From an uncultured Rhizobiaceae group bacterium (GTDB lineage Bacteria; Pseudomonadota; Alphaproteobacteria; Rhizobiales; Rhizobiaceae), in the NCBI GenBank assembly GCA_937944075.1, contig CALDZZ010000229.1, forward strand, positions 1 to 9,168: 9,168 nt of DNA, given 5' to 3'. Numbering within the stretch: position 1 is the first letter of the stretch; each line of letters begins with the position of its first letter. The notes under the pieces are model-generated. The model was given only the letters and a program-made list of their open reading frames with translations. It ran no database searches and was not told where the DNA came from. Positions 1-7,600 of the stretch are shown piece by piece. Made by a program: the position numbers and the translations under genes.

Positions 1-2
1 CC

Positions 3-248
3 TACACCTATGATGTAACCAACACAGGCGATGTCACGCTAAGCAATATCAATCTGGCAGATGTCCATAATGGTAGCGGGGCAGCCCCTACACCTGGCTC
101 CGAAACGCTTATTACTGATGTTGCCCCAATTGGCAACTCAACGGACGCTGGCGCAAATGGTGTTTGGGATACCCTGGCTCCGGGGGATACCGTGCGTTTC
201 ACAGCAACCTATGTTGTAACGCAGGCTGATGTTGATCTGCTTCAATAA
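3..248 (+). CDS. C-terminal end of a DUF11/DUF7507-like repeat surface protein (5' partial)
   Basis: An open frame enters from the left edge and runs 81 codons to a TAA at 246-248; the start lies outside the window. The translation begins YTYDVTNTGD and ends TQADVDLLQ. Features typical of DUF11/DUF7507-type repeats are the opening VTNTGxxTLSNINLxD, the LAPGDTVRFTATYVVTQ strand near the end, and richness in Thr, Asn, Asp and Gly with no Cys. Such repeats build rod-like extracellular beta-sandwich stalks in secreted or surface-bound proteins. The 81 residues align without gaps to the C-terminus of the convergent gene at 281-2017 (about 50 identities by hand), so the two are paralogues. No membrane anchor, sorting signal or OmpA-like tail follows the repeat. 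The exact function is unknown; a structural or adhesive role is inferred from the domain type only. Confidence 0.8.
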   Translation, partial: YTYDVTNTGDVTLSNINLADVHNGSGAAPTPGSETLITDVAPIGNSTDAGANGVWDTLAPGDTVRFTATYVVTQADVDLLQ

Positions 249-266
249 CTGACGAAAACAGTGCAC

Positions 267-297
267 TTGAAAGCCCTGCATCATTGCAGCGTTTCAA
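267..297. other. Imperfect hairpin between or across the convergent stops
   Basis: TTGAAA (267-272) pairs with TTTCAA (292-297), and inside it CTGCA (276-280) pairs with TGCAG (285-289) around a TCAT loop; a small internal loop separates the two stems. It straddles the stop codon of the - strand gene. Neither side has a T-tract, so it is at best a weak or Rho-assisted bidirectional end. Confidence 0.3.
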
Positions 298-2017
298 CAT
301 CCTGCAGCGTAACTGTATAGGTTCCGGTAAATTGAACCTGATCACCCGGAGCCAAACTATCCCATATTCCATTAACAGATGTATCGCTGGAATCTCCTGT
401 TGGTGGCGCATCCAAAATCTGGGTTTCGTTCGAAGGAGTAGGGGGTGACCCGGAAGCATTATGTGAATCAGAAAGATTAATATTCGTAAGTGTCTGGTTT
501 CCGGTATTGGTTACGACATAGGTATAGGTCACCGTGTTTCCAGCCGGAACATTCGTATCCGGTGTGGCGGATTTGGTGACCGTAAACAGTGGATTTGGAA
601 CTATCGTGGTCGTTGCACTGTTCGTTTGCGCAGTGGGGCCTGTTTCGTTTGTTGTAACCGAAACTGAATTTACAAGCTGATTGGCATCATCCATTTGAGC
701 CTGTGTAACAACATGCGTGCCGGTATAAACCCAGGTCTCGGTGGTTTCCTGCTGGTTATTGGCGTTGGTGTCGCCAGAAGGGCCGATCAATGTAATGGAT
801 GTATTGGTTCCGTTTTGACTAAGCGTATCTACTGGCGTAACACCCGTTAGCGTGGTGTCTCCGGTATTTTCCACCGTGATGGTATATGTCAGGGTTGTTG
901 GCAATGTTGTAACGGAATTGATGTCCACATCCTTTGCCACTGTGAATGCCGGATCTGGATCTCCATTAACAGTAATGGTCAGGACAGCTTCAGAGTCTGT
1001 TGTACTGCCATCAATGTTTGAGAGCCCTTCTGCATCTTCGACAACATAAGTGAAGTTTTCAAGAGTTGTTTGTCCCGAGGTCAGTGCATCATAGGCGCCA
1101 TTGGTATTGAACGTATAATTACCATTTGGGAATACGGTTAGTGTAGCGCCATTAGCCAGGGTAATGGTGGTTCCCGTTGCAACAACCGGTGTGCCATTAA
1201 TACTGGCTATGGTTAGCAGGCCGATAGCATCCTGATTGTCACTGTCCAACCCGCTTCCGTTGTTATCAGTAAGTAGATTGCCAGAAACAGAATTGTCTTC
1301 AAGAACAGTATTTGAATTATCGGTCGCATCCGGTGGTGTGTTGAAGGTGAAATCATCAATGGCCACCACCTGAAATGCGGGGTCTGAACCAGCAGCGTCC
1401 CCTGCAACGTGAACAATGCTGATATTATTGACAGGACCTGGGTACGTTACATTGATCAAACAGTCAGGAACATTGGCGTTTGCAGTACTACAAAATGTGC
1501 CTTGCGCAAGTGCAATGCCGGTTACAGGATTGTAACTGATGTTTGCGCCGCCAACTACATTCGGTGGCCCTGCATCAGAATTCAGGTTTATCTGATCTCC
1601 AAAGCTACCTGCCGGGCCACCGTCAACATCAACAATCGTGAATTGCAGATTATAGACTGGCTCTGAAAAGCTGATGTTGATGGTGTTGTTTACACTGCCA
1701 TCATCGGTGGTCGCGTTGAGTGTACTGGCGAGAATGCCCGTAAAGCCATCAACACTTGAAGTGTTAAAGATGCCGTTTTGTGGTGTCTGACTCGTAGAGC
1801 CGGTGGACGTGCCGCTTGCTGTAACACTGATCCCGTCGATAGTGCCCGTATCGGTTCCGCCTGTAACGAAATTTGTAAAAGGCCTGTCGTCCCAACGGTA
1901 AAGTGTGTTGGCTGCGAATGCCACAAGTGCCAAGAGACCCAGGAACAACAAAGACCCAAGCGTCACAGGTACAAGCCTAATATTTGATAGCCCTATATGA
2001 TGAGGGTTAGCTTTCAA
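281..2017 (-). CDS. Secreted VCBS/cadherin-like and DUF11/DUF7507-like repeat protein
   Basis: A 578-residue exported protein of unknown function. Residues 1-36 form a Sec signal peptide: Arg14, a hydrophobic core rich in Leu, and an AFA-type cleavage site near residue 35. Residues about 40-227 are a beta-rich N-terminal domain I do not recognise; it holds the only two cysteines (Cys176, Cys186), a likely disulfide. Residues about 228-351 resemble a VCBS/cadherin-like domain (GNLLTDN near the start, then FTYVVEDAEG and a closing VLTITVNGD strand). Two DUF11/DUF7507-like repeats follow, at about 357-473 (complete) and 477-578 (stopping before its final strands). There is no C-terminal anchor, LPXTG or PEP-CTERM tail. 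The chosen start is TTG at 2017, with only a weak GGA upstream; a GTG at 1966 is an alternative, but it would remove the basic n-region. The gene follows mutY on the same strand after 141 bp. An adhesion or matrix role is inference. Confidence 0.8.
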   Translation of the reverse strand: MKANPHHIGLSNIRLVPVTLGSLLFLGLLALVAFAANTLYRWDDRPFTNFVTGGTDTGTIDGISVTASGTSTGSTSQTPQNGIFNTSSVDGFTGILASTLNATTDDGSVNNTINISFSEPVYNLQFTIVDVDGGPAGSFGDQINLNSDAGPPNVVGGANISYNPVTGIALAQGTFCSTANANVPDCLINVTYPGPVNNISIVHVAGDAAGSDPAFQVVAIDDFTFNTPPDATDNSNTVLEDNSVSGNLLTDNNGSGLDSDNQDAIGLLTIASINGTPVVATGTTITLANGATLTVFPNGNYTFNTNGAYDALTSGQTTLENFTYVVEDAEGLSNIDGSTTDSEAVLTITVNGDPDPAFTVAKDVDINSVTTLPTTLTYTITVENTGDTTLTGVTPVDTLSQNGTNTSITLIGPSGDTNANNQQETTETWVYTGTHVVTQAQMDDANQLVNSVSVTTNETGPTAQTNSATTTIVPNPLFTVTKSATPDTNVPAGNTVTYTYVVTNTGNQTLTNINLSDSHNASGSPPTPSNETQILDAPPTGDSSDTSVNGIWDSLAPGDQVQFTGTYTVTLQDVETLQ

Positions 2018-2052
2018 GTTAATTATATCCGCACTAATTACCTAAAGTAATC

Positions 2053-2087
2053 ATAATACCCCAAATCGCTAATTCACGAAACCGTGA
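2053..2087 (-). promoter_or_regulatory. Possible promoter with overlapping inverted repeat upstream of the secreted repeat protein
   Basis: On the - strand a TATTAT (2058-2053) could serve as a -10 box; 17 bp upstream lies TTTCGT (2081-2076), a poor -35. An inverted repeat TCACG-AAAC-CGTGA (2074-2087) overlaps that -35 position and could be an operator. The rest of the 141-bp gap to mutY is AT-rich, with no gene and no convincing mutY terminator. The call is weak and rests on pattern only. Confidence 0.25.
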
Positions 2088-2158
2088 TATGTTGAAATTC
2101 AGGGTTTTGCATGAATTGCAGTAATAAACTTGTGTGTATCTCAAGATAATTGCAAAAT

Positions 2159-3238
2159 TTACACGTTTAGAGCAATTTCTATCGTTTTTCGCATGATTTT
2201 TGGCAAAGCTTCATCAAATGCCAAATCAACAGGGCACCACCAACCATCAGCCTCAATGTCGTCTGTTTCACATTTCCAGACGGTCAGTTCGAGATGGAAA
2301 TGTGTAAACGTATGCCTGGCAATACCTGAATGGTTCCAATCAGCTTCGAATGGCGCTTCACTTGTATCCGTGCTTCCGTCCTGCCTTGAATTCCAGCCGG
2401 TTGTTGGCACACCAGTCATGGATGCTAGCAGCCCGCTATCAGGCCTTTTGCACAGCAATATCTCGTTGTTGGGATTAATCACAACAAACGCCGCACCCTT
2501 TCGTGTCGGTTTAACAGGTTTCGGCTTTTTAAACGGAAATAGTTCCGCGTCACCATGTTTGAAAGCCTGACAGTCCTGATGCACGGGGCAGGCTGTGCAA
2601 AAGGGACGTTTGGGGGTGCATAAGGTTGCACCAAGATCCATGGTGGCCTGGGCAAATTCACCGGGTCTTTCCCGGTCAAGAAGGTCAGCCAGAATTATCT
2701 TTGTTTCCTCTTTTGCGTCCGGGTAAAAGTTCTTGATGCGTCTGTGGCGCGACATTACCCGCTCAACATTCCCGTCCACAACAGGAACCGGTTGATCAAA
2801 GGCAATCGAGGCTATGGCTGATGCCGTATAATCACCAATCCCGGGAAGTTTTTTCAAGGCCTCCAAGTCCTGCGGGAACTTACCGTCATGGTCCGCAATG
2901 ATTGTATCGGCACATTTCTTGAGGTTTCGTGCGCGAGAGTAGTAACCAAGTCCCGCCCACGCTTTCAGCACGTCCTCTTCATCACTGGCAGCAAGGTCAT
3001 ATACCGAAGGCCAAAGCGTTATGAATTTTATAAAGTAGTCTGTGACCGTTGCGACTTGTGTTTGCTGAAGCATCACCTCTGAAAGCCAGATATGATATGG
3101 ATCCCCCCTGACACCTTGTGCATGATGGTGAGGCGGAACTCGCCAGGGCATAGCGCGTGCATTCGCATCGTACCATTCCAAAAGGCGGTGGGCGAATGGT
3201 GTGACGCCTTCCTGTTTTGATGTTTCAGTGTTATTCAT
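2159..3238 (-). CDS. mutY: A/G-specific adenine glycosylase MutY
   Basis: MutY removes adenine mispaired with 8-oxoguanine in base-excision repair. The 359-residue protein has the full family layout. The N-terminal MPWR motif is at 30-33. SEVMLQQTQ (53-61) contains the catalytic Glu54. The helix-hairpin-helix LPGIGDYTA (131-139) leads into VVDGNVERV (153-161), which carries the catalytic Asp155. The [4Fe-4S] loop has Cys207, Cys214, Cys217 and Cys223 in C-X6-C-X2-C-X5-C spacing. The C-terminal NUDIX-like, MutT-related domain that recognises 8-oxoG starts near residue 248 (AFVVINPNNEILLCKRP) and includes HTFTHFHLEL (309-318). The length is normal for the family. The ATG at 3238 is the best start, although no clear Shine-Dalgarno precedes it. 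The gene is divergent from the DUF721 gene, a pairing I recall from Hyphomicrobiales. All key residues are present, so the enzyme should be active. Confidence 0.97.
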   Translation of the reverse strand: MNNTETSKQEGVTPFAHRLLEWYDANARAMPWRVPPHHHAQGVRGDPYHIWLSEVMLQQTQVATVTDYFIKFITLWPSVYDLAASDEEDVLKAWAGLGYYSRARNLKKCADTIIADHDGKFPQDLEALKKLPGIGDYTASAIASIAFDQPVPVVDGNVERVMSRHRRIKNFYPDAKEETKIILADLLDRERPGEFAQATMDLGATLCTPKRPFCTACPVHQDCQAFKHGDAELFPFKKPKPVKPTRKGAAFVVINPNNEILLCKRPDSGLLASMTGVPTTGWNSRQDGSTDTSEAPFEADWNHSGIARHTFTHFHLELTVWKCETDDIEADGWWCPVDLAFDEALPKIMRKTIEIALNV

Positions 3239-3275
3239 GATGCCAAGGAACTCGATTGAGCATAAAAATCAAGCC

Positions 3276-3821
3276 ATGTCTGAAAAAGCCGATAACAGGA
3301 AGACAAAAAAGCGTGGAAAGTGGGGAGAACCCCGCTCTGTGTCCGAGATTGTCGGCAAGGTGCTTGAACCGGTTTTGGCAAGACGCGCCGGAATGACCCT
3401 GGATTTGATGAAGGCCTGGCCCGAGTTGGTGGGAGAGGAATTCCGGGAAACAACCCGGCCTGAAAAGATCAACTGGCCAAGGCGCTCCCATGAAGATGAT
3501 CCGTTCAAACCGGCAGCCCTTGTCGTTGCTTGTGAAAATTCGGTCGCGTTGTTTTTTCAACATGAACAAGCTGCAGTCCTCGAGCGCGTCAATGTCTATT
3601 TTGGGTTTGAAGCCATTGGCAGAATAACCATCGTACAGAAACAGGTTTTGCAGAATGACGAGAAAAAACACAAGAGCGCTCCCACAAACAGAATGACGAG
3701 TGAAGAACAGGTTCGCCTTGAATCAATTCTCGATGAAATAGACGACCCAAGGCTTAAGGAAACACTCGAAAAACTGGGCAAGGGCGTTATTCTCAAGTCT
3801 GGTAACACATCAAGAAGCTAG
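3276..3821 (+). CDS. DUF721 (DciA-like) protein
   Basis: A 181-residue DUF721 protein. The superfamily includes DciA, which interacts with and helps load the replicative helicase DnaB in bacteria lacking DnaC; that role is transferred from the family. A basic, disordered N-terminus (1-20, KTKKRGKWGEPR) precedes the DUF721 core at about 22-123. Recognisable elements are VLARRAGMTLDLMKAWPELVG (34-53 region), TRPEKINWPRR (60-70), AALVVACENSVALFFQHE (80-97) and YFGFEAIGRITI (108-119). A charged helical tail (141-172) ends near LEKLGKGVI. The start at 3276 gives the N-terminus expected of homologues; in-frame ATGs at 3237 and 3240 would overlap the mutY start. Shine-Dalgarno signals are weak for all of them. 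Next downstream, after 123 bp, is the DsbA-like gene. The family call is firm; the DciA function is inferred. Confidence 0.88.
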   Translation: MSEKADNRKTKKRGKWGEPRSVSEIVGKVLEPVLARRAGMTLDLMKAWPELVGEEFRETTRPEKINWPRRSHEDDPFKPAALVVACENSVALFFQHEQAAVLERVNVYFGFEAIGRITIVQKQVLQNDEKKHKSAPTNRMTSEEQVRLESILDEIDDPRLKETLEKLGKGVILKSGNTSRS

Positions 3822-3842
3822 GAATTGGCTGTTGTTTGCTGA

Positions 3843-3930
3843 TTGATTTGGTCAGTTACTGCGACAATATATGAACATTAATGTCATATTCTGTTCAGGT
3901 TTGATCAGTTATAAGTGCCGTAATAGATAT
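3843..3930 (+). promoter_or_regulatory. Candidate promoter and operator region of the DsbA-like gene
   Basis: The 123-bp gap before the DsbA-like gene holds two weak sigma70-like pairs. One is TTGATC (3901-3906) with TAGATA (3924-3929) at 17 bp. The other is TTGATT (3843-3848) followed by an AT-rich TATATG around 3868. Between them lies an inverted repeat TATGA-N9-TCATA (3870-3888) that contains a perfect 10-bp palindrome ACATTAATGT (3875-3884), a plausible regulator site. None is strong enough to fix a start site. Confidence 0.35.
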
Positions 3931-3934
3931 ATTT

Positions 3935-3938
3935 GGAG
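3935..3938 (+). promoter_or_regulatory. Ribosome binding site of the DsbA-like gene
   Basis: GGAG lies 6 nt before the ATG at 3945. It decides the start: an in-frame TTG at 3933 overlaps this site and cannot be the true start. Confidence 0.75.
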
Positions 3939-3944
3939 TTTGCA

Positions 3945-4586
3945 ATGAAGATTACCCGTCGTGAAATTTTACCTGTCTTTGCTGCTGGTGGCGTTACTGC
4001 AGCTGGTGCTTTGAACGGTTTGCCCTTGCTGAACGCTACACCGGCATTTGCAGATTTGTCTGATCTGATGGAACCTGGTCCACTGGGAGAGCGAATTGTA
4101 GGAGATGAGAATGCTCCGGTGACCATCATCGAATACGCTTCCATGACGTGTCCGCACTGTCGTGCGTTTCACAAGGACGTATACCCGACAATCAAGGAAA
4201 AATACATCGACACCGGAAAAGCAAAACTCTACTTCAGAAGTTTTCCGTTTGACCCGTCTGCCGCAGCAGCAACCATGCTTGCTGAATGCTCGGGAGACAA
4301 GTATTTCACCATGGTAGACATTCTTTATGACAAACAGGCCACCTGGTCTCGCGGGAATGTTGTGGATGAACTCTTCAAAATCTCCAAACTTGCCGGTTTT
4401 ACACAAGAGTCCTTCAACGCCTGCTTGAAAAATCAGGAACTTCTCGACAATGTATTAGCCATACAGAAAAAAGCGGCAGAGGTTTACGAGGTTAATGCAA
4501 CGCCAACCTTCTTCATCAATGGTACAAAGTACTCAGGCAACATGTCTGCAGAAGAGATGGGTAAAGTCATCGACGCTCTCGTATAA
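3945..4586 (+). CDS. DsbA-family periplasmic thiol-disulfide oxidoreductase
   Basis: A 213-residue DsbA/Com1-type thioredoxin-fold protein, expected to introduce or shuffle disulfides in exported proteins in the periplasm. The N-terminus MKITRREIL carries a twin-arginine-type motif (TRREIL, residues 4-9). A moderately hydrophobic Ala/Gly-rich stretch follows, then a signal peptidase site AFA near residue 36. The mature part opens with the family pattern GDENAPVTIIEYASMTCPHC. The redox motif is Cys69-Pro-His-Cys72 and the cis-proline loop is ATPTFFING (Pro187). Two further cysteines, Cys115 and Cys160, lie in the helical insertion, where some alphaproteobacterial DsbAs have a second pair. The gene is flanked by the DUF721 gene and smc, a neighbourhood I recall from Hyphomicrobiales. 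Oxidase versus isomerase activity cannot be settled from sequence. Confidence 0.9.
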   Translation: MKITRREILPVFAAGGVTAAGALNGLPLLNATPAFADLSDLMEPGPLGERIVGDENAPVTIIEYASMTCPHCRAFHKDVYPTIKEKYIDTGKAKLYFRSFPFDPSAAAATMLAECSGDKYFTMVDILYDKQATWSRGNVVDELFKISKLAGFTQESFNACLKNQELLDNVLAIQKKAAEVYEVNATPTFFINGTKYSGNMSAEEMGKVIDALV

Positions 4587-4587
4587 T
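4582..4587 (+). promoter_or_regulatory. Consensus -10 box (TATAAT) over the stop of the DsbA-like gene, possible smc promoter
   Basis: A perfect TATAAT spans the TAA stop of the DsbA-like gene. No good -35 lies 16-18 bp upstream (the best is TGGGTA), and there is no extended -10. If used, transcription would start near 4594 and give smc a leader of about 83 nt that carries the terminator hairpin. This may be chance. Confidence 0.3.
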
Positions 4588-4594
4588 TTTGCTC

Positions 4595-4614
4595 GCCTTT
4601 TTAAAGGCCCTTTT
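4595..4614 (+). terminator. Weak hairpin after the DsbA-like gene
   Basis: GCCTT (4595-4599) pairs with AAGGC (4604-4608) around a 4-nt loop and is followed by CC and TTTT. The stem is short, so at most this is a weak terminator ahead of the stronger hairpin downstream. Confidence 0.35.
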
Positions 4615-4626
4615 ATTCGATATTCG

Positions 4627-4660
4627 AACGGACATGATAATTTTTCATGTCCGTTTTTTT
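4627..4660 (+). terminator. Strong intrinsic terminator hairpin directly before the smc RBS
   Basis: AACGGACATGA (4627-4637) and TCATGTCCGTT (4645-4655) form a perfect 11-bp stem with a 7-nt loop. The T-run covers 4654-4660, so a 9-bp stem followed by seven Ts is another way to count it. This is a textbook Rho-independent terminator for the DsbA-like gene. It ends 2 nt before the smc ribosome binding site, so it also sits in any smc leader. Confidence 0.85.
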
Positions 4661-4662
4661 AT

Positions 4663-4669
4663 GAGGGGG
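4663..4669 (+). promoter_or_regulatory. Ribosome binding site of smc
   Basis: GAGGGGG lies 7 nt before the GTG at 4677 and supports that start. An ATG at 4672 is out of frame and meets a TGA after one codon. Confidence 0.75.
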
Positions 4670-4676
4670 CCATGCT

Positions 4677-7600
4677 GTGAAATTTAACAAATTACGTCTT
4701 CTAGGCTTCAAATCCTTTGTCGAACCAACTGAATTTCTTATAGAAAATGGCCTGACTGGTGTTGTTGGCCCAAATGGCTGTGGCAAGTCCAATCTGGTGG
4801 AAGCCCTGCGCTGGATCATGGGTGAAAACTCATACAAGAACATGCGCGCTTCTGCGATGGATGATGTTATTTTTTCCGGTTCCGGCAACAGACCAGCCAG
4901 AAATACGGCAGAAGTCTCCCTGTTTCTGGACAACACGGACAGAACGGCTCCAGCAGCCTTTAACGATAGCGATGAATTGCAGGTTTCTCGCCGAATTGAG
5001 CGCGAATCAGGCTCTGTATATCGCATCAATGGCAAGGATGTTCGCGCCAAGGACGTTCAATTGCTCTTTGCAGATGCATCAACTGGTGCGCGCTCACCCT
5101 CCATGGTGGGGCAGGGTAGAATAGGCGAGCTTATTTCAGCAAAACCTGTTGCCAGAAGGGCATTGCTTGAGGAGGCCGCGGGCATCTCGGGGCTTCATTC
5201 AAGACGACACGAAGCCGAGTTAAGATTAAGAGCTGCTGAAAATAATCTGGAACGACTGGATGATGTTGTTGGACAGTTGGAAAACCAGCTCGAGAGCCTG
5301 AAGCGTCAGGCAAGACAAGCGAACAGATACCGCAATCTTTCTGGTGAAATCAGAAAGACCGAGGCGCTTTTATTCCATTTGAGATGGGTAGCGGCAAAGG
5401 AAAATGAGGCTGAAGCCGAAAGCGCACTTTCAAAATTCAATCTTGCAATGGGTGAACGCGCAGAAATTCAGGCGAATTTCGCCAAGGTTGAGGCAATTGC
5501 AGCACAAAAACTTCCAGGCCTTCGCGATGAGGAAGCAAAATCCGCTGCGGTTCTTCAAAGGCTGCAAATTGCCAAGGGGCAGGTGGAAGAGGAAGTCGCC
5601 AGACTTGAAGGGCGCAAAAGCGAGTTGGAAAGCCGTTTGACGCAACTTGAGAGTGACCTCAAGCGCGAAGAGCATATTGTTGAAGACAACGAACTGACGA
5701 TCAGGAACCTGGATGGTGAACAGGCAGAACTTGAAGAGGCCAGTCGCCGTGTTGGTGAAACAGAAGCCAAATCCAAGGAAGAGCTAAACGCTGCTTCTGA
5801 AGCCCTGGGTAAAAGTGAAGCGGCATTTTCTGATTTGACAGTAAAGCTGGCAGACGAAAATGCAAAGCGCTCACAATTGCAGAGAAGCCTTGGGGAAGCC
5901 CAGGATCGCAAAGACAAAATTGAAGCGCAAACCAGAACAGTTGAAGCTGATCTGGATGCAATCATGGCAGAAATCTCAAGCCTGGAAGCACCTGCCGCCA
6001 AGCAGGAAGAATTGACGGCTCTTGAAAACCAGACTTCAAAGCTTGAAACAGCGCTTTCAACAGCTGAGGCCGCAACCCAAGAATCTCGTATTGCAGAGCA
6101 AAATGCACGGGGTCCTTTGGAAAAAGCGGAAGGCAATCTGCGCGAAGTTGAAACTGAAGCGCGAACCTTGCGACAAATTCTTAATCGTGGTGGTGAAGAC
6201 CTCTTCCCCGCTGTTGTCGAGCGCATGGACGTTGAACCAGGTTACGAAGCAGCACTGGGTGCTGCATTGGGTGAAGATCTGGATATCTCCATTGAGGAAA
6301 CAGCGCCAGTTCATTGGGGTGTCGCTGGGGATGGATCACAGGATCCGGCACTGCCAGAAGGCGTAAAACGTTTGAGCACACTTGTGAAAGCGCCGATGGA
6401 GCTTTCCCGCCGTCTTGCGCAAATAGGGGTTGTTGACAAGGCAAGAGGCAATGAAATTGCCAAGTTGCTGAAACCGGGTCAACGGATTGTTTCGATTGAT
6501 GGCGATCTATGGCGTTGGGACGGATTTGTTGCAAGTGCAGAAGCGCCAACAGCCGCAGCCTTGAGACTGGCGCAAAAGAACCGCCTGATCGAGCTGGACA
6601 AGATGGCAGCCGATGCAAGGGCGCAAGTCAATGCTGCACAAACCGATTACGACAAGGGTAAGGAAAAGACTGCCGCGTCCATCGAGGCTGAACTAGCCGC
6701 ACGCGATGCCATTAAAGACCATCAGTCAAAACTCGCGCAAGCACGTGAAGCTTTGACCATTGCAGAGCGTTCTGTCAGTCAATTGGCGGCAAAGCGTTCG
6801 GCACTGGAAGAAGCCAAAAGCAGATTGGCAGATGACCATCAGGAAACAAACAAGCGTCTGGTTGAAACAGACGCAGCCCTTCTGGCCATGGTCGACATGA
6901 GTTCGTCAAATGAAGCGCTTGAGCAATTGCGCATGCAGGTGGCCGAAGATCGCGCAAGACTTGCAGAAGCAAGAGCTGCTTCTCAGGGACTTTCTCGCGA
7001 AGCGGAGGCAAGGGGGCGTCGTCTAGAGGTAATTCAGACAGAACGCCAGAACTGGCAAAACCGTTTGAAGAATGCAGGGAAGCAAATCGAAACCCTCGCC
7101 AAACGCCGTGACGAGACAGCGATGGAGATTACCAAGCTCGCTGATGCACCAGATGAGTTTGCTGCCAAGCGTCGTGATTTGATGAACCAGCTGGAAAACG
7201 CCGAAGCTGCCAGAAACGAGGCAGCTGATATTCTTGCCAAGGCAGAAACCGGTCTTGCGGAAGCTTCAAGGGCGGCAAGACAATCGATTGATGATCTGGC
7301 TGACGCAAGGGAAAAAGTGGGACGAGCGGAAGAGCGTGTGAACGCTGCAAAGGAACGTCGTGCAGAAGTTGAGGCGCGCATTCGCGAAGAACTCGAATGC
7401 CATCCGGCTGATACAATGGAAATGGCTGAAGTAAAGCCGGATGACAAACTGCCTGAAGTCAACAAGATTGAAAGTAAGCTTGAACGTCAAAAAGCGGAGC
7501 GAGAGCGCCTTGGTGCTGTAAACCTCAGGGCTGATACAGAACAAACGGAAATCGAGGAAAAACGCACGGAAATCATTACCGAGCGCGATGACCTGATTGA

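Larger units (their letters stand above)
3..526. repeat. Inverted pair of diverged paralogous gene ends
   Basis: The last 82 codons of the + strand gene (3-248) and of the - strand gene (281-526) encode the same repeat unit in opposite orientation, separated by 32 bp. The proteins align over 81 residues without a gap at about 62% identity. At DNA level many third positions and the stop codons (TAA versus TGA) differ, so this is an old inverted duplication and not a perfect palindrome. Confidence 0.75.

Noticed and set aside
3..526. Inverted repeat as an assembly artefact (contig folded back on itself)
   Set aside because: The copies differ at many codon positions, in about 38% of residues and in the stop codon, so they are diverged genes and not the same DNA read twice.
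2130..2570. Frame of 146 codons on the + strand opposite mutY
   Set aside because: It lies wholly over the strongly conserved NUDIX-like end of mutY and shows no family features.
3201..3275. N-terminal extension of the DUF721 protein by 25 residues
   Set aside because: It would lie antisense to the mutY start and does not resemble the family N-terminus; ATG at 3276 fits better.
4634..4687. 17-codon frame across the terminator hairpin overlapping the smc start, as a leader peptide
   Set aside because: It has no usable Shine-Dalgarno (a GGA only 1 nt before the ATG) and its coding content comes from the hairpin and T-run; likely chance.
5555..6226. Long antisense frame of 223 codons inside smc, rich in Ser and Arg
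   Set aside because: It mirrors the Glu/Lys/Ala-rich coiled-coil codons of smc on the other strand and has no recognisable domain.
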